The notes below the pieces were generated by a model. The model ran no database searches, had not been told where the DNA came from, and worked only from the letters and a program-made list of their open reading frames with translations. Below are positions 26,116-33,891 of a stretch of 64,000 bases of DNA, piece by piece. This DNA is from Rhizobium leguminosarum bv. trifolii WSM2297 (GTDB lineage: Bacteria; Pseudomonadota; Alphaproteobacteria; Rhizobiales; Rhizobiaceae), in the NCBI RefSeq assembly GCF_000271845.1, contig NZ_JH719395.1:2135131-2199130 (forward strand). Direction: 5' to 3'. How positions within the stretch are numbered: position 1 is the first letter of the stretch; each line of letters opens with the position of its first letter. The translations under genes were made by a program, and so were the position numbers.

Positions 26116-27246
26116 TTACCGGTCGAGCACAGAGCGGATCTCGACGAGATTCGAGCGAACCCGCAGAATATAAAAGCCCATGGTGGCGAGATGGCTCGGC
26201 ATGATCCAGCCGTCCTCACGCCCGTTCGAGATGATCGCCGGCTGAATGCGCAGCGCCGCCTGGAACTGCCGCATCGTGCTGCCCCAGACGGCTCCGAGAT
26301 TGCGCTCCTGCACCACCTGCGAGAAATCCGCCTGCGCGGCGGCGAGGATGGCGTAATAGGCGTAAAGCTGGCCGTAGGCGAACCAGAACCGGTCGTCGGC
26401 GCGGGTGTCGAACCAGCCGCGATTGTGGTTTTCCGAGCGCTCGGCGAGCATGTCGGACGTGCCGCCGAGATCATTGGCGATGCGGTCGATGAACTGCATC
26501 AGGTTGTCGGCGCGGCCGTCGAAGATGACGTTGCAGGCGGAAAGATCGGTGTTGAACTTGCGCAGGCTGCCGATCGCCGAGCGGTAATAGGAGGGCGTTG
26601 GCGTCTTCGGCCCGAAGGGATTGAGCCCGAAATACCAGCTGTATTCGTCGAATTGCAGGTTGCCGCGCGCGCTCTGCAGATCATTGTTGATGCCTGACGT
26701 GCCGCGCACGCGCCCCAGCGTATCGACGAGCTCCGCCGAGGTCCGCCGGACCGCCTGATTGATGCCGCGCTGGAACGACGCCTTGTTGTCGAGAAAGGGC
26801 GTGTGATCCCAGTCGATGCCGAAAAAGCCCATTTTATAGAGCAGCATGGAGGAGATCCATGCATTCTGGTTGACATTGAAGTCGGTCAGGTCGGCCGTGA
26901 CGTCGACGATGGCCGAACGCTGGCAGGTCTTGGCAGCCACAGCGCTGCTTCCCTCCGCGACCGACACTTCTTGCCCTGCGGCGACCTTGCGTTCGGAAAG
27001 CCTGTATTGGTCGACGAAAGCGGTGTTGAAATTCGACCAGACCTGCGTCTGCCAGAAGAAATAACCGTACAGCACGACAAAGAGCGCCACAAAGGCGATA
27101 ACCGGCAGCCGGATCATCCAGCTCCGGCGCTGATACCAGCCATGCGCGGCTAGAAGGGGCCAGAAGGCCCAAGCGAAAAACAGGCGGGCCCAGCGACCGA
27201 TCGTCTGGCCGATCAGCCTGAAAAAACCGGCTATCCGGTCAAGCAT
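26116..27246 (-). CDS. DUF2333 family membrane-anchored protein
   Basis: Conserved protein of unknown function, 376 residues. One membrane span near residues 46-68 (L-P-V-I-A-F-V-A-L-F-V-V-L-Y-G-Y-F-F) follows a basic N-terminus with another hydrophobic patch; the rest is a large, probably periplasmic helical domain with N-Q-N-A-W-I-S-S-M-L-L-Y-K-M-G-F-F-G-I-D-W-D-H-T-P-F-L-D, typical of DUF2333. Downstream of the coiled-coil gene at 27387-28490 on the same strand, with a 140-base gap. Confidence 0.78.
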   Translation of the reverse strand: MLDRIAGFFRLIGQTIGRWARLFFAWAFWPLLAAHGWYQRRSWMIRLPVIAFVALFVVLYGYFFWQTQVWSNFNTAFVDQYRLSERKVAAGQEVSVAEGSSAVAAKTCQRSAIVDVTADLTDFNVNQNAWISSMLLYKMGFFGIDWDHTPFLDNKASFQRGINQAVRRTSAELVDTLGRVRGTSGINNDLQSARGNLQFDEYSWYFGLNPFGPKTPTPSYYRSAIGSLRKFNTDLSACNVIFDGRADNLMQFIDRIANDLGGTSDMLAERSENHNRGWFDTRADDRFWFAYGQLYAYYAILAAAQADFSQVVQERNLGAVWGSTMRQFQAALRIQPAIISNGREDGWIMPSHLATMGFYILRVRSNLVEIRSVLDR

Positions 27247-27386
27247 CGTCGTCTCCTGTCAGGCGAGGCGAACATCGGGACATTGCCACACCCACATATG
27301 CGCTCGACGGGCCGAGCACAACACGAGCCCTTTGATTTTTCGGATTCAAGGCATCGCCGAAATGGGCGTGAACCTCGGCCTGCGGG

Positions 27387-28490
27387 TCAGGAACGCAGGA
27401 AAGGCAGGCTGAAACGGAAGGATCTGCGCGCCGTGTCGATCAGAGGCGCTCCCGATGCCTCCGGCAGCGGTTCGGCATAGGCAGGAAACCTGCCGACGAA
27501 TTCGAGATCGGCACGGCTCTTGCGCCGTTCCAGATCCTGGGCGACCAGCATGCCCTTCTCAAACAGCCTGATCGGCGCGGCGATATCGGGAAAGAACTCC
27601 GGCTTGATCCGCGTCTTCATGCCCGGCCGGTCGGTATCGACCTGCGCCTGATAGATGATCAGCCGCTCCTCGACGTCGATCATCAGCTTGCGCAGCATCA
27701 CGTTGCAGGCGGCGATCCGGCCGTTCAGCGAATCGACAAAGGTCTGGAACAGACCGATGAAACGCTCGCGCCGCTGGCTATCGTCGCGCATTTCATGCTC
27801 CCCGGCGGAAATCTGCTCGGCCTCGGCCTTCAGCGCCCGCCGCTCGGTCTCCATCTGCTCCCAATGCGCCCTGTTGCCGTAGACGCCGATACGACCCTGC
27901 GTCGTCAGCGCCTTGGCGTTGAGCTCCTTCATCTTCAGGCGGGCGATATCGATGGAATCGACCAGCCGGCGCCGTTGCTCGACGATGCCGACGAGACCAT
28001 GTTCGGCAGCCCTGTGCCGTTCGATGATCGAAGCGCGCTGGCCTGCGATCAGACTGGCGAGCGCATCCGATTTCGTCAAAAGCTCAAGCAGCCGTTCGAT
28101 GACCGGCGCCTCGCGCATGCGTTCAGTATACATGCGCCACATCCGCTGGCGCGACGTCCAGCCGGCCATCTTCTCGCGCAGCGTCAGCCCCCGGAAACTG
28201 TCGAGATCGGCGGAAACCTCGGCCGTCAGCCGGTCGAGGGAAAAGACCAGTTCCGCCTGCAGGGCGTCGAGTGCGGCAGCATCGGCGATATGGGCCTGGA
28301 AGCGAGCATTCTGCTCGAGAAAAACCTCGTCGGCCGACCGTGCTTCATCGCCGCTGAAGGCGCTGATCGCCGCCACGCAATAGGCTGCGTCGGCCGCAAC
28401 CCTCTCGGCAAGGCTGCCTGCGGCTTCGTATTGGCTGTCGAATGGCGGCGGTTTGCGCACCAGGCCTCTCCAGGGAATCTCGTGCTTCAC
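27387..28490 (-). CDS. Hypothetical coiled-coil protein
   Basis: A 367-residue soluble protein rich in Ala, Arg, Glu and Leu, mostly helical, with long coiled-coil-like stretches near 85-140 and 170-260 (for example R-R-R-L-V-D-S-I-D-I-A-R-L-K-M-K-E-L-N-A-K-A). I do not recognise a named domain; the general look resembles TelA-type coiled-coil proteins but no signature supports that. Followed on the same strand by DUF2333. An intergenic repeat lies directly upstream. Confidence 0.65.
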   Translation of the reverse strand: MKHEIPWRGLVRKPPPFDSQYEAAGSLAERVAADAAYCVAAISAFSGDEARSADEVFLEQNARFQAHIADAAALDALQAELVFSLDRLTAEVSADLDSFRGLTLREKMAGWTSRQRMWRMYTERMREAPVIERLLELLTKSDALASLIAGQRASIIERHRAAEHGLVGIVEQRRRLVDSIDIARLKMKELNAKALTTQGRIGVYGNRAHWEQMETERRALKAEAEQISAGEHEMRDDSQRRERFIGLFQTFVDSLNGRIAACNVMLRKLMIDVEERLIIYQAQVDTDRPGMKTRIKPEFFPDIAAPIRLFEKGMLVAQDLERRKSRADLEFVGRFPAYAEPLPEASGAPLIDTARRSFRFSLPFLRS

Positions 28491-28496
28491 AAGCTA

Positions 28497-28549
28497 AAGC
28501 AATTTCAGCAAAAGTGCGAAGCGGTTTCCGCCCGGGATTGCGTAAAATA
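28497..28549. repeat. Rhizobial intergenic repeat, copy B (partial, inverted)
   Basis: GCAATTTCAGCAAAAGTGCG then AAGCGGTTTCCGCCCGGGATTGCGT is close to the reverse complement of the second block of the repeat at 438-487. Only this half is present. It lies between tdk and the coiled-coil gene. Confidence 0.6.
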
Positions 28550-28596
28550 GAAGCCGGTCGCGGCGGCACACCAAAGAAACAGGCGGCGTCACGGCG

Positions 28597-29199
28597 TCAG
28601 ACCGGCTCGGCGATCCAGGCCCCATTCATCGCTTCGTCCCAGTGCCTGCGGCAGAGCGAGACATATTTCTCATTGCCGCCGACTTCGATCTGCGCGCCTT
28701 CATGCAGCACGTTCCCCTGCGCGTCGAGCCGCACCACCATCGTCGCCTTGCGCCCGCAATGGCAGATCGTCCGCACCTCGCGCATTTCGTCGGCGATCGC
28801 CAACAGTTCCTGCGAGGCCGGAAATAATTTGCCCTGGAAGTCGGTTCTCAGCCCGTAGACCATCACCGGAATGCCAAGCCTGTCGACGACGCGGGCAAGT
28901 TGCCATACATGAACAGGCGTCATGAAATGCGCCTCGTCGACGAAGACACAGGCAATCGGCGCCCCCTCTCCGCTCAGCGTCGTAATCAGTCGGAACAGGT
29001 CTTCATGCGGCTCGAAGGGAATGGCGCTCGCCTCCAGCCCGATCCGCGAGCCGATGACGCCGCGGCCGGTGCGCTCGTCGAAAGCGGCGATCAGCTGCAC
29101 CGTGCGCATGCCGCGTTCCTGGTAATTGTAGGAGGCCTGCAGCAGCATCGTCGACTTGCCGGCGTTCATCGTCGAGTAGTTGAAATAGAGTTTTGCCAT
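28597..29199 (-). CDS. tdk: Thymidine kinase
   Basis: Phosphorylates thymidine to dTMP in nucleoside salvage. The 200-residue protein is a type II (TK1-like) enzyme: P-loop M-N-A-G-K-S-T at residues 11-17, Walker B-like V-F-V-D-E-A-H-F near 85-92, a lasso domain with zinc-ligand Cys residues (C-H-C-G ... C-R-R-H-W). All key elements are present. The start ATG 29199 has GGAGAG upstream. No operon partner is evident. Confidence 0.95.
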   Translation of the reverse strand: MAKLYFNYSTMNAGKSTMLLQASYNYQERGMRTVQLIAAFDERTGRGVIGSRIGLEASAIPFEPHEDLFRLITTLSGEGAPIACVFVDEAHFMTPVHVWQLARVVDRLGIPVMVYGLRTDFQGKLFPASQELLAIADEMREVRTICHCGRKATMVVRLDAQGNVLHEGAQIEVGGNEKYVSLCRRHWDEAMNGAWIAEPV

Positions 29200-29434
29200 C
29201 CGATCTCTCCTTGATCGGTTTATTGAAAGCTCACAATGGCAAAGAAAAGCCCCTACGGGCGATAATCACAGGAATCCCAGCGCAAAAATCGCCAGGCGGC
29301 CTGAAAACAAGGTGCCACGAAAAATCCGCCGACGTCGCAATCGCATGGGTCGATACGACGCAAACGCACTGAGGTCGCTTGTCAAACTCGGCTATTGGTG
29401 GTTGGCTTGGGAACTTAAAGACTGGGAGCCTAAA

Positions 29435-30391
29435 ATGAAAACAACAAGCATGTTCAAACTCGTCACTGCAACTGCTGTCGCCGCCCTCTCCGTTGCGACC
29501 GCCGCATTCGCCGCCGATCCCGACAGCTGCTCCACCGTCCACTTCTCGGATGTCGGCTGGACTGACATTACCGCCACCACCGCCACCGCATCCGTCGTCC
29601 TGAAGAGCATCGGCTATCAGACCGACGTCAAGGTCCTCTCGGTGCCGGTCACCTACACCTCGCTGAAGAACAAGGACATCGACATCTTCCTCGGCAACTG
29701 GATGCCGACGCAGGAAAAGGACGTCCGCCCGTACATTGAGGACAAGTCGGTCGAATCCTTCGGCCCCAACCTCGTCGGCGCCAAGTATACGCTCGCCACC
29801 AACGCCAAGGGCGCAGAACTCGGCATCAAGGACTTCAAGGATATCGCCGCCCACAAGGACGATCTCGACGGCAAGATCTACGGCATCGAGCCCGGCAATG
29901 ACGGCAACCGCCTCGTCATGGACCTGATCGAAAAGAACACCTTCGGCCTGAAGGACATGGAAGTCGTCGAATCCTCAGAACAGGGTATGCTTGCTCAGGT
30001 CGCCCGCGCTGAGAAATCAGGCAAGCCTGTTGTCTTCCTCGGCTGGGAACCCCACCCGATGAACACCAATTTCAAGCTGACCTACCTCACCGGTGGTGAC
30101 GATGTCTTCGGTCCTGACTTCGGCGGCGCCAAGGTCTATACCAACGTTCGCGCTGGTTATCTCGACGAATGCCCGAATGTCGGCACGATGCTGAAGAACC
30201 TGAAGTTCTCCCTCGAGATGGAAAACCAGATCATGGGCAAGATCCTCGACGACGGCAAGGAGCCGGAGGCAGCGGCTTCCGAATGGCTTAAAGCCAACCC
30301 TTCCGCCCTCGACCCCTGGCTCGCCGGCGTCAAGACCCGCGACGGCAAGGGCGACGCGCTGGCGTCTGCCAAGACCGGCCTCGGCCTTTGA
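29435..30391 (+). CDS. choX: Choline ABC transporter substrate-binding protein
   Basis: Periplasmic binding protein of the ChoXWV choline uptake system. 318 residues with a signal peptide cleaved after A-F-A-A (about residue 24). Family residues include the aromatic cage candidates in V-G-W-T-D, F-L-G-N-W-M-P and F-L-G-W-E-P-H-P-M-N. ATG 29435 follows GGGAG; upstream in-frame codons from 29312 lack a signal sequence. Followed by a terminator-like hairpin and then choW and choV. In rhizobia, imported choline serves as a carbon source and glycine-betaine precursor. Confidence 0.93.
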   Translation: MKTTSMFKLVTATAVAALSVATAAFAADPDSCSTVHFSDVGWTDITATTATASVVLKSIGYQTDVKVLSVPVTYTSLKNKDIDIFLGNWMPTQEKDVRPYIEDKSVESFGPNLVGAKYTLATNAKGAELGIKDFKDIAAHKDDLDGKIYGIEPGNDGNRLVMDLIEKNTFGLKDMEVVESSEQGMLAQVARAEKSGKPVVFLGWEPHPMNTNFKLTYLTGGDDVFGPDFGGAKVYTNVRAGYLDECPNVGTMLKNLKFSLEMENQIMGKILDDGKEPEAAASEWLKANPSALDPWLAGVKTRDGKGDALASAKTGLGL

Positions 30392-30399
30392 TAGTATGA

Positions 30400-30430
30400 A
30401 CGGGGCGGCTCGCCGCCCCGTTTCATTTTG
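30400..30430 (+). terminator. Hairpin between choX and choW
   Basis: ACGGGGCGG (30400-30408) and CCGCCCCGT (30413-30421) form a 9-bp stem with loop CTCG, followed by TTCATTTTG. It ends nine bases after the choX stop and would partially terminate or protect the choX mRNA, giving more binding protein than permease. Confidence 0.7.
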
Positions 30431-30463
30431 TCCATTGTTGATTTTTTCTGGATAGGCGCGCTC

Positions 30464-31309
30464 TTGAATTGGATCACCGACTTTAAGATTCCCATCGGCT
30501 CCTGGGCCAAATCCTTCGTGGACTGGCTCACCTCGAACGGCGCGTGGTTCTTCGACCAGCTCGCCTCGCTGCTGTCGCACGTGATCGACGGGCTGCTCTT
30601 CGTGCTGCAGAAGCCGCACCCGCTGATCGTCATCGCCGCCATCGCCGCCATCGCCTTCTGGCTGCGCCGGTCGATCGCGATCACCCTCTTCACCTGTCTG
30701 GGGCTGCTGCTCATCGTCAACCAGGGCTACTGGAAGGAAACGACGGAGACGCTCGCTCTGGTGCTCGCCTCCACCTTCGTCAGCATGGTGATCGGCATTC
30801 CGCTCGGGATTGCCGCGGCCCGCCGCGCCTGGGTCTATGCCGCCATGCGCCCGGCGCTCGATCTCATGCAAACCATTCCGACATTCGTCTATCTGATTCC
30901 GGCGCTGATCCTGTTCGGCCTCGGCATGGTGCCGGGCCTGATCGCGACCGTGATCTTTGCCATCCCTGCCCCCATCCGGTTGACGCGCCTCGGCATCATC
31001 TCGACTCCGCCGTCCCTCGTCGAAGCCGCCGTCGCCTTTGGCGCGAGGCCGATGCAGGTGCTGCGCAAGGTCGAGCTTCCCTTTGCCATGCCACAGATCA
31101 TGGCGGGCCTCACCCAGACCATCATGCTATCGCTATCGATGGTGGTCATCGCCGCCCTCGTCGGCGCCGACGGTCTCGGCGTGCCTGTCGTGCGCGCCCT
31201 GAACACCGTCAATGTCGCGAAAGGCTTCGAAGCCGGTCTTTGCATCGTCATTCTGGCGATCATCCTCGACCGCATGTTCCGCACGGCGGGTGAAGGAGAC
31301 GGTGCATGA
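30464..31309 (+). CDS. choW: Choline ABC transporter permease
   Basis: Inner-membrane permease of ChoXWV. From TTG 30464 (M-N-W-I-T-D-F-K-I-P-I-G) it has 281 residues; TTG 30428 would add 12. About six to seven spans; the ABC coupling loop with E-A-A-V-A-F-G-A-R-P-M-Q-V-L-R-K-V-E-L-P is present (EAA motif). P-T-F-V-Y-L-I-P is typical of glycine-betaine/choline permeases. Its stop overlaps the choV start (ATGA). Confidence 0.9.
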   Translation: MNWITDFKIPIGSWAKSFVDWLTSNGAWFFDQLASLLSHVIDGLLFVLQKPHPLIVIAAIAAIAFWLRRSIAITLFTCLGLLLIVNQGYWKETTETLALVLASTFVSMVIGIPLGIAAARRAWVYAAMRPALDLMQTIPTFVYLIPALILFGLGMVPGLIATVIFAIPAPIRLTRLGIISTPPSLVEAAVAFGARPMQVLRKVELPFAMPQIMAGLTQTIMLSLSMVVIAALVGADGLGVPVVRALNTVNVAKGFEAGLCIVILAIILDRMFRTAGEGDGA

Positions 31310-32358
31310 CCGCGGTAAGCTTCAAGGACGTCAGCATTATCTTCGGCAACAAGCCGGAAACAGCACTTGCCATGGCCGACCAGGGCAAAACGCGCGACGA
31401 GATTGGGGCTGCGACCGGCCTGGTGCTCGGCGTCGCCAATGCCTCGCTGACAATCGAGGAGGGCGAGATCCTCGTGCTGATGGGGCTTTCCGGCTCCGGC
31501 AAGTCGACGCTGCTGCGCGCCGTCAACGCGCTCGCTCCCGTCGTGCGCGGCGATGTCGCGGTCTCGACCTCCACCGGGCCCGTCAACCCTTATAAATGCA
31601 ATGCCAAGGCGCTGCGCGACCTGCGCACACACACCGTCTCCATGGTGTTCCAGCAATTCGCCCTGCTGCCGTGGCGCACGGTCGCCGAGAATGTCGGCTT
31701 CGGCCTCGAGCTCGCCGGCATGCCGGAGGCCGAACGCAAGGTGCGCATCGGCGAGCAGCTCGAACTCGTCAACTTGACGAAATGGGCCGACCGCAAGGTC
31801 AACGAACTCTCAGGCGGCATGCAGCAGCGCGTCGGGCTTGCCCGCGCCTTTGCCACCGGCGCCCCGATCCTGCTGATGGACGAGCCGTTCTCGGCACTCG
31901 ACCCGTTGATCCGTACCCGCCTGCAGGACGAACTCCTGGAATTCCAGCGGCGGCTGAAGAAGACCATCCTCTTCGTCAGCCACGATCTCGACGAGGCCTT
32001 CCGTATCGGCAACCGCATCGCCATCATGGAGGGCGGCCGCATCATCCAGTGCGGAACCCCGCATGACATCGTCAAGAACCCCGCCGACCAGTATGTCGCC
32101 GATTTCGTGCAGCATCTGAACCCGATCAGCATGCTGACGGCGGCCGACGTGATGCAGCCCGGCCTCGGTCAGACCGCCGCCGGCATGAGCGTCAGCGCCA
32201 CGGCCCGCGCCGTGACCCCGCTCGTCGATATCCTCGATGCCCTTGCCCGCCAGCCGGGCAGCATCGGCATCGTCGAGAACGGCACGATCGTCGGTACCAT
32301 CTCGGCCCAGGATATCGTCGCCGGCCTCACCCGCCATCGCCGCAAGCAGGACGCTTGA
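31306..32358 (+). CDS. choV: Choline ABC transporter ATP-binding protein
   Basis: ATPase of the choline importer, 350 residues. Walker A G-L-S-G-S-G-K-S-T near residue 62, Q-loop V-F-Q-Q-F-A-L-L-P-W-R-T, signature L-S-G-G-M-Q-Q-R, Walker B I-L-L-M-D-E-P-F-S-A-L-D and the switch His in V-S-H-D-L-D-E-A. The long C-terminal part (about 270-350) resembles the regulatory region of ProV/OpuA-type ATPases. Overlaps choW by four bases, so is translationally coupled. Confidence 0.93.
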   Translation: MTAVSFKDVSIIFGNKPETALAMADQGKTRDEIGAATGLVLGVANASLTIEEGEILVLMGLSGSGKSTLLRAVNALAPVVRGDVAVSTSTGPVNPYKCNAKALRDLRTHTVSMVFQQFALLPWRTVAENVGFGLELAGMPEAERKVRIGEQLELVNLTKWADRKVNELSGGMQQRVGLARAFATGAPILLMDEPFSALDPLIRTRLQDELLEFQRRLKKTILFVSHDLDEAFRIGNRIAIMEGGRIIQCGTPHDIVKNPADQYVADFVQHLNPISMLTAADVMQPGLGQTAAGMSVSATARAVTPLVDILDALARQPGSIGIVENGTIVGTISAQDIVAGLTRHRRKQDA

Positions 32359-32366
32359 TGTTTTCA

Positions 32367-32389
32367 ATCCGCTTTGCCACAAAGCGGAT
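32367..32389 (+). promoter_or_regulatory. Hairpin covering the ribosome site of the HugZ-like gene
   Basis: ATCCGCTTTG (32367-32376) and CAAAGCGGAT (32380-32389) are perfect 10-bp arms around three bases, ending immediately before the ATG at 32390. The only purine-rich candidate ribosome site (AAAGCGGA) lies in the 3' arm, so the fold would hide it. Confidence 0.6.
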
Positions 32390-33139
32390 ATGAAGGATCA
32401 GCCCTCGCCCATCCGCGAAACCGACGACGACGCCCGCAAACTCGCCCGCGTGCTTCTGCGCTCCGCGCGGCACGCGGCGATTGCCGTTCTCGACCCCGAG
32501 ACCGGCTTTCCCTTCGCCAGCCGCGTGCTCGTCGCCACCGATATTGACGGCACCCCCGTCATTCTCGTCTCGAAGCTCTCTGCCCATACCAAGGCGCTCG
32601 CCAGGAACGCGCGGGCCTCACTCTTGACCGGCGAGCCGGGCAAGGGCGATCCGCTCGCCCACCCTCGCCTGACGACCCAATGCCTGGCAGAACCCGTCGA
32701 GCGCGGCAGCGCCGTCCACGAGCGTATCCGCACGCGTTTTCTCGCTCGCCACACCAAGGCAAAGCTTTATATCGACTTTCCCGATTTCCTCTTCTTCCGA
32801 CTCAAACCGGAGCAGGCCAGCCTCAATGGCGGCTTCGGCCGTGCCTACCAGCTCGACGGGAACGATCTCATCATCCAGTCGGCCGCGAATGAGGAAATCG
32901 CCGCCGGCGCAACAGAAACAGTGCGAGATTTAGTAGAACGCCACCCCGATGTGGCCGAGGCCCTTGCTACCAGGTTAAACGCGCCGGAAACGGCTTCCTG
33001 GCGCATTTGTGGTATCGATTCCTCAGGTTTTGACCTCATTTCCGGCGATTTTCTGCTGCGATACGAATTCGAAACCCTCGCTCGGGATGCCGATCACATT
33101 TGTTCAAACATATCTAAAATAGCATACTCGATACCTTAA
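32390..33139 (+). CDS. HugZ-family heme-utilisation-like protein (pyridoxamine-phosphate-oxidase fold)
   Basis: Protein of 249 residues with an N-terminal FMN-binding split-barrel domain (about 10-145: A-R-V-L-L-R-S-A-R-H-A-A-I-A-V-L, P-F-A-S-R-V-L-V-A-T-D, L-S-A-H-T-K-A-L) and a C-terminal DUF2470-like domain (I-D-S-S-G-F-D-L-I-S-G). HugZ relatives bind or degrade heme, but this is family inference. ATG 32390 is 31 bases past the choV stop and abuts a perfect hairpin. The next gene encodes the NolR-like regulator, whose candidate operator begins one base after this gene's stop. Confidence 0.8.
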   Translation: MKDQPSPIRETDDDARKLARVLLRSARHAAIAVLDPETGFPFASRVLVATDIDGTPVILVSKLSAHTKALARNARASLLTGEPGKGDPLAHPRLTTQCLAEPVERGSAVHERIRTRFLARHTKAKLYIDFPDFLFFRLKPEQASLNGGFGRAYQLDGNDLIIQSAANEEIAAGATETVRDLVERHPDVAEALATRLNAPETASWRICGIDSSGFDLISGDFLLRYEFETLARDADHICSNISKIAYSIP

Positions 33140-33140
33140 A

Positions 33141-33156
33141 TTTAGGTATATACAAT
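33141..33156. promoter_or_regulatory. NolR-consensus box
   Basis: TTTAG-GTATATACA-AT matches the published NolR target consensus (A/T)TTAG-N9-A(T/A). It lies 101 bases before the NolR-like start codon, a position suited to autoregulation. The motif is short, so chance matches are possible. Confidence 0.5.
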
Positions 33157-33256
33157 CTTCGGCCCGACTTGCTAGTTTTTACGGGTGGGGAAAAATCGCG
33201 ATTGACGGCCTGTGCCAACACGCATGATGTACGTTTCGCATTAGGAAGATGATAAT

Positions 33257-33574
33257 ATGGAAACCACTAATTTGGCCGATCACACCAATGTGGCGGCAGC
33301 GTTATTGTCGGCAATGGCAAACCCCAAGAGATTGCTGATCCTGTGCAGCCTGGTGAAGGGCGAAATGGCCGTCGGCGTGCTTGCAACGCAGGTCGGCCTC
33401 AGCCAGTCCGCACTCTCTCAGCACCTGTCGAAACTGCGCGCACAGAAGCTGGTGAAGACTAGGCGTGACGCGCAGACCATTTACTATTCCAGCACCTCCG
33501 AGCCGGTGATGAAGATCCTGGCAACGCTCGAAGACATCTACCTCGTGGCGGACAGGAACAGATCTGCCGCTTGA
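33257..33574 (+). CDS. nolR: NolR-like ArsR-family regulator
   Basis: Winged-helix DNA-binding regulator of 105 residues. The core L-L-S-A-M-A-N-P-K-R-L-L-I-L, V-G-L-S-Q-S-A-L-S-Q-H-L-S-K-L-R-A-Q and R-R-D-A-Q-T-I-Y-Y-S-S closely follows S. meliloti NolR, which represses nod genes and affects symbiosis and growth traits. The metal-binding Cys residues of ArsR/SmtB sensors are absent (the only Cys is in helix 2). GGAAG lies 13 bases upstream of the ATG, a loose fit. A NolR box and a strong terminator bracket the gene, so it is monocistronic. Confidence 0.82.
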   Translation: METTNLADHTNVAAALLSAMANPKRLLILCSLVKGEMAVGVLATQVGLSQSALSQHLSKLRAQKLVKTRRDAQTIYYSSTSEPVMKILATLEDIYLVADRNRSAA

Positions 33575-33664
33575 TGATAGCGCTGACATGAATGTCGGCC
33601 TATGCCATGCCGCAAGGGGATGTTCCCGGAGGCGTGGAAACGATATTTCAGCACCTGAACCTTA

Positions 33665-33711
33665 GGGCACGACCGGCAAACTTTGCGATTTGCCGGTCGT
33701 GCCCCTTTTGC
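33665..33711 (+). terminator. Rho-independent terminator after nolR
   Basis: GGGCACGACCGGCAAA (33665-33680) and TTTGCCGGTCGTGCCC (33689-33704) form a perfect 16-bp stem with an 8-base loop, then CTTTTGC. Confidence 0.88.
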
Positions 33712-33823
33712 TGTACCCGCCGGTCCCGGAATATCCCCAGATCGATCCGGTCAAAACTCGAGGCTTCCTGTCACGAGCGGCACGCCGGCGTTTTACCGTT
33801 GACGCTTCAAGCAGCCCTGATAA

Positions 33824-33841
33824 TTTGACCGGGCAGTCAAA
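33824..33841. promoter_or_regulatory. RutR-like palindromic operator
   Basis: TTTGAC-CGGGCA-GTCAAA, a perfect 6-bp inverted repeat, resembles the TetR-family RutR site TTGACCA-NN-TGGTCAA. It lies 50 bases before the aminotransferase ATG, where a repressor would block transcription. Confidence 0.5.
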
Positions 33842-33891
33842 ATATGGGCGTGAAGCCCCGGGAAAGGGCCGTCAGCGGCCAGGAGAACAGC

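Noticed and set aside
33592..33828. 78-codon plus-strand frame after nolR
   Set aside because: It reads through the 16-bp terminator and the RutR-like palindrome; no ribosome site.
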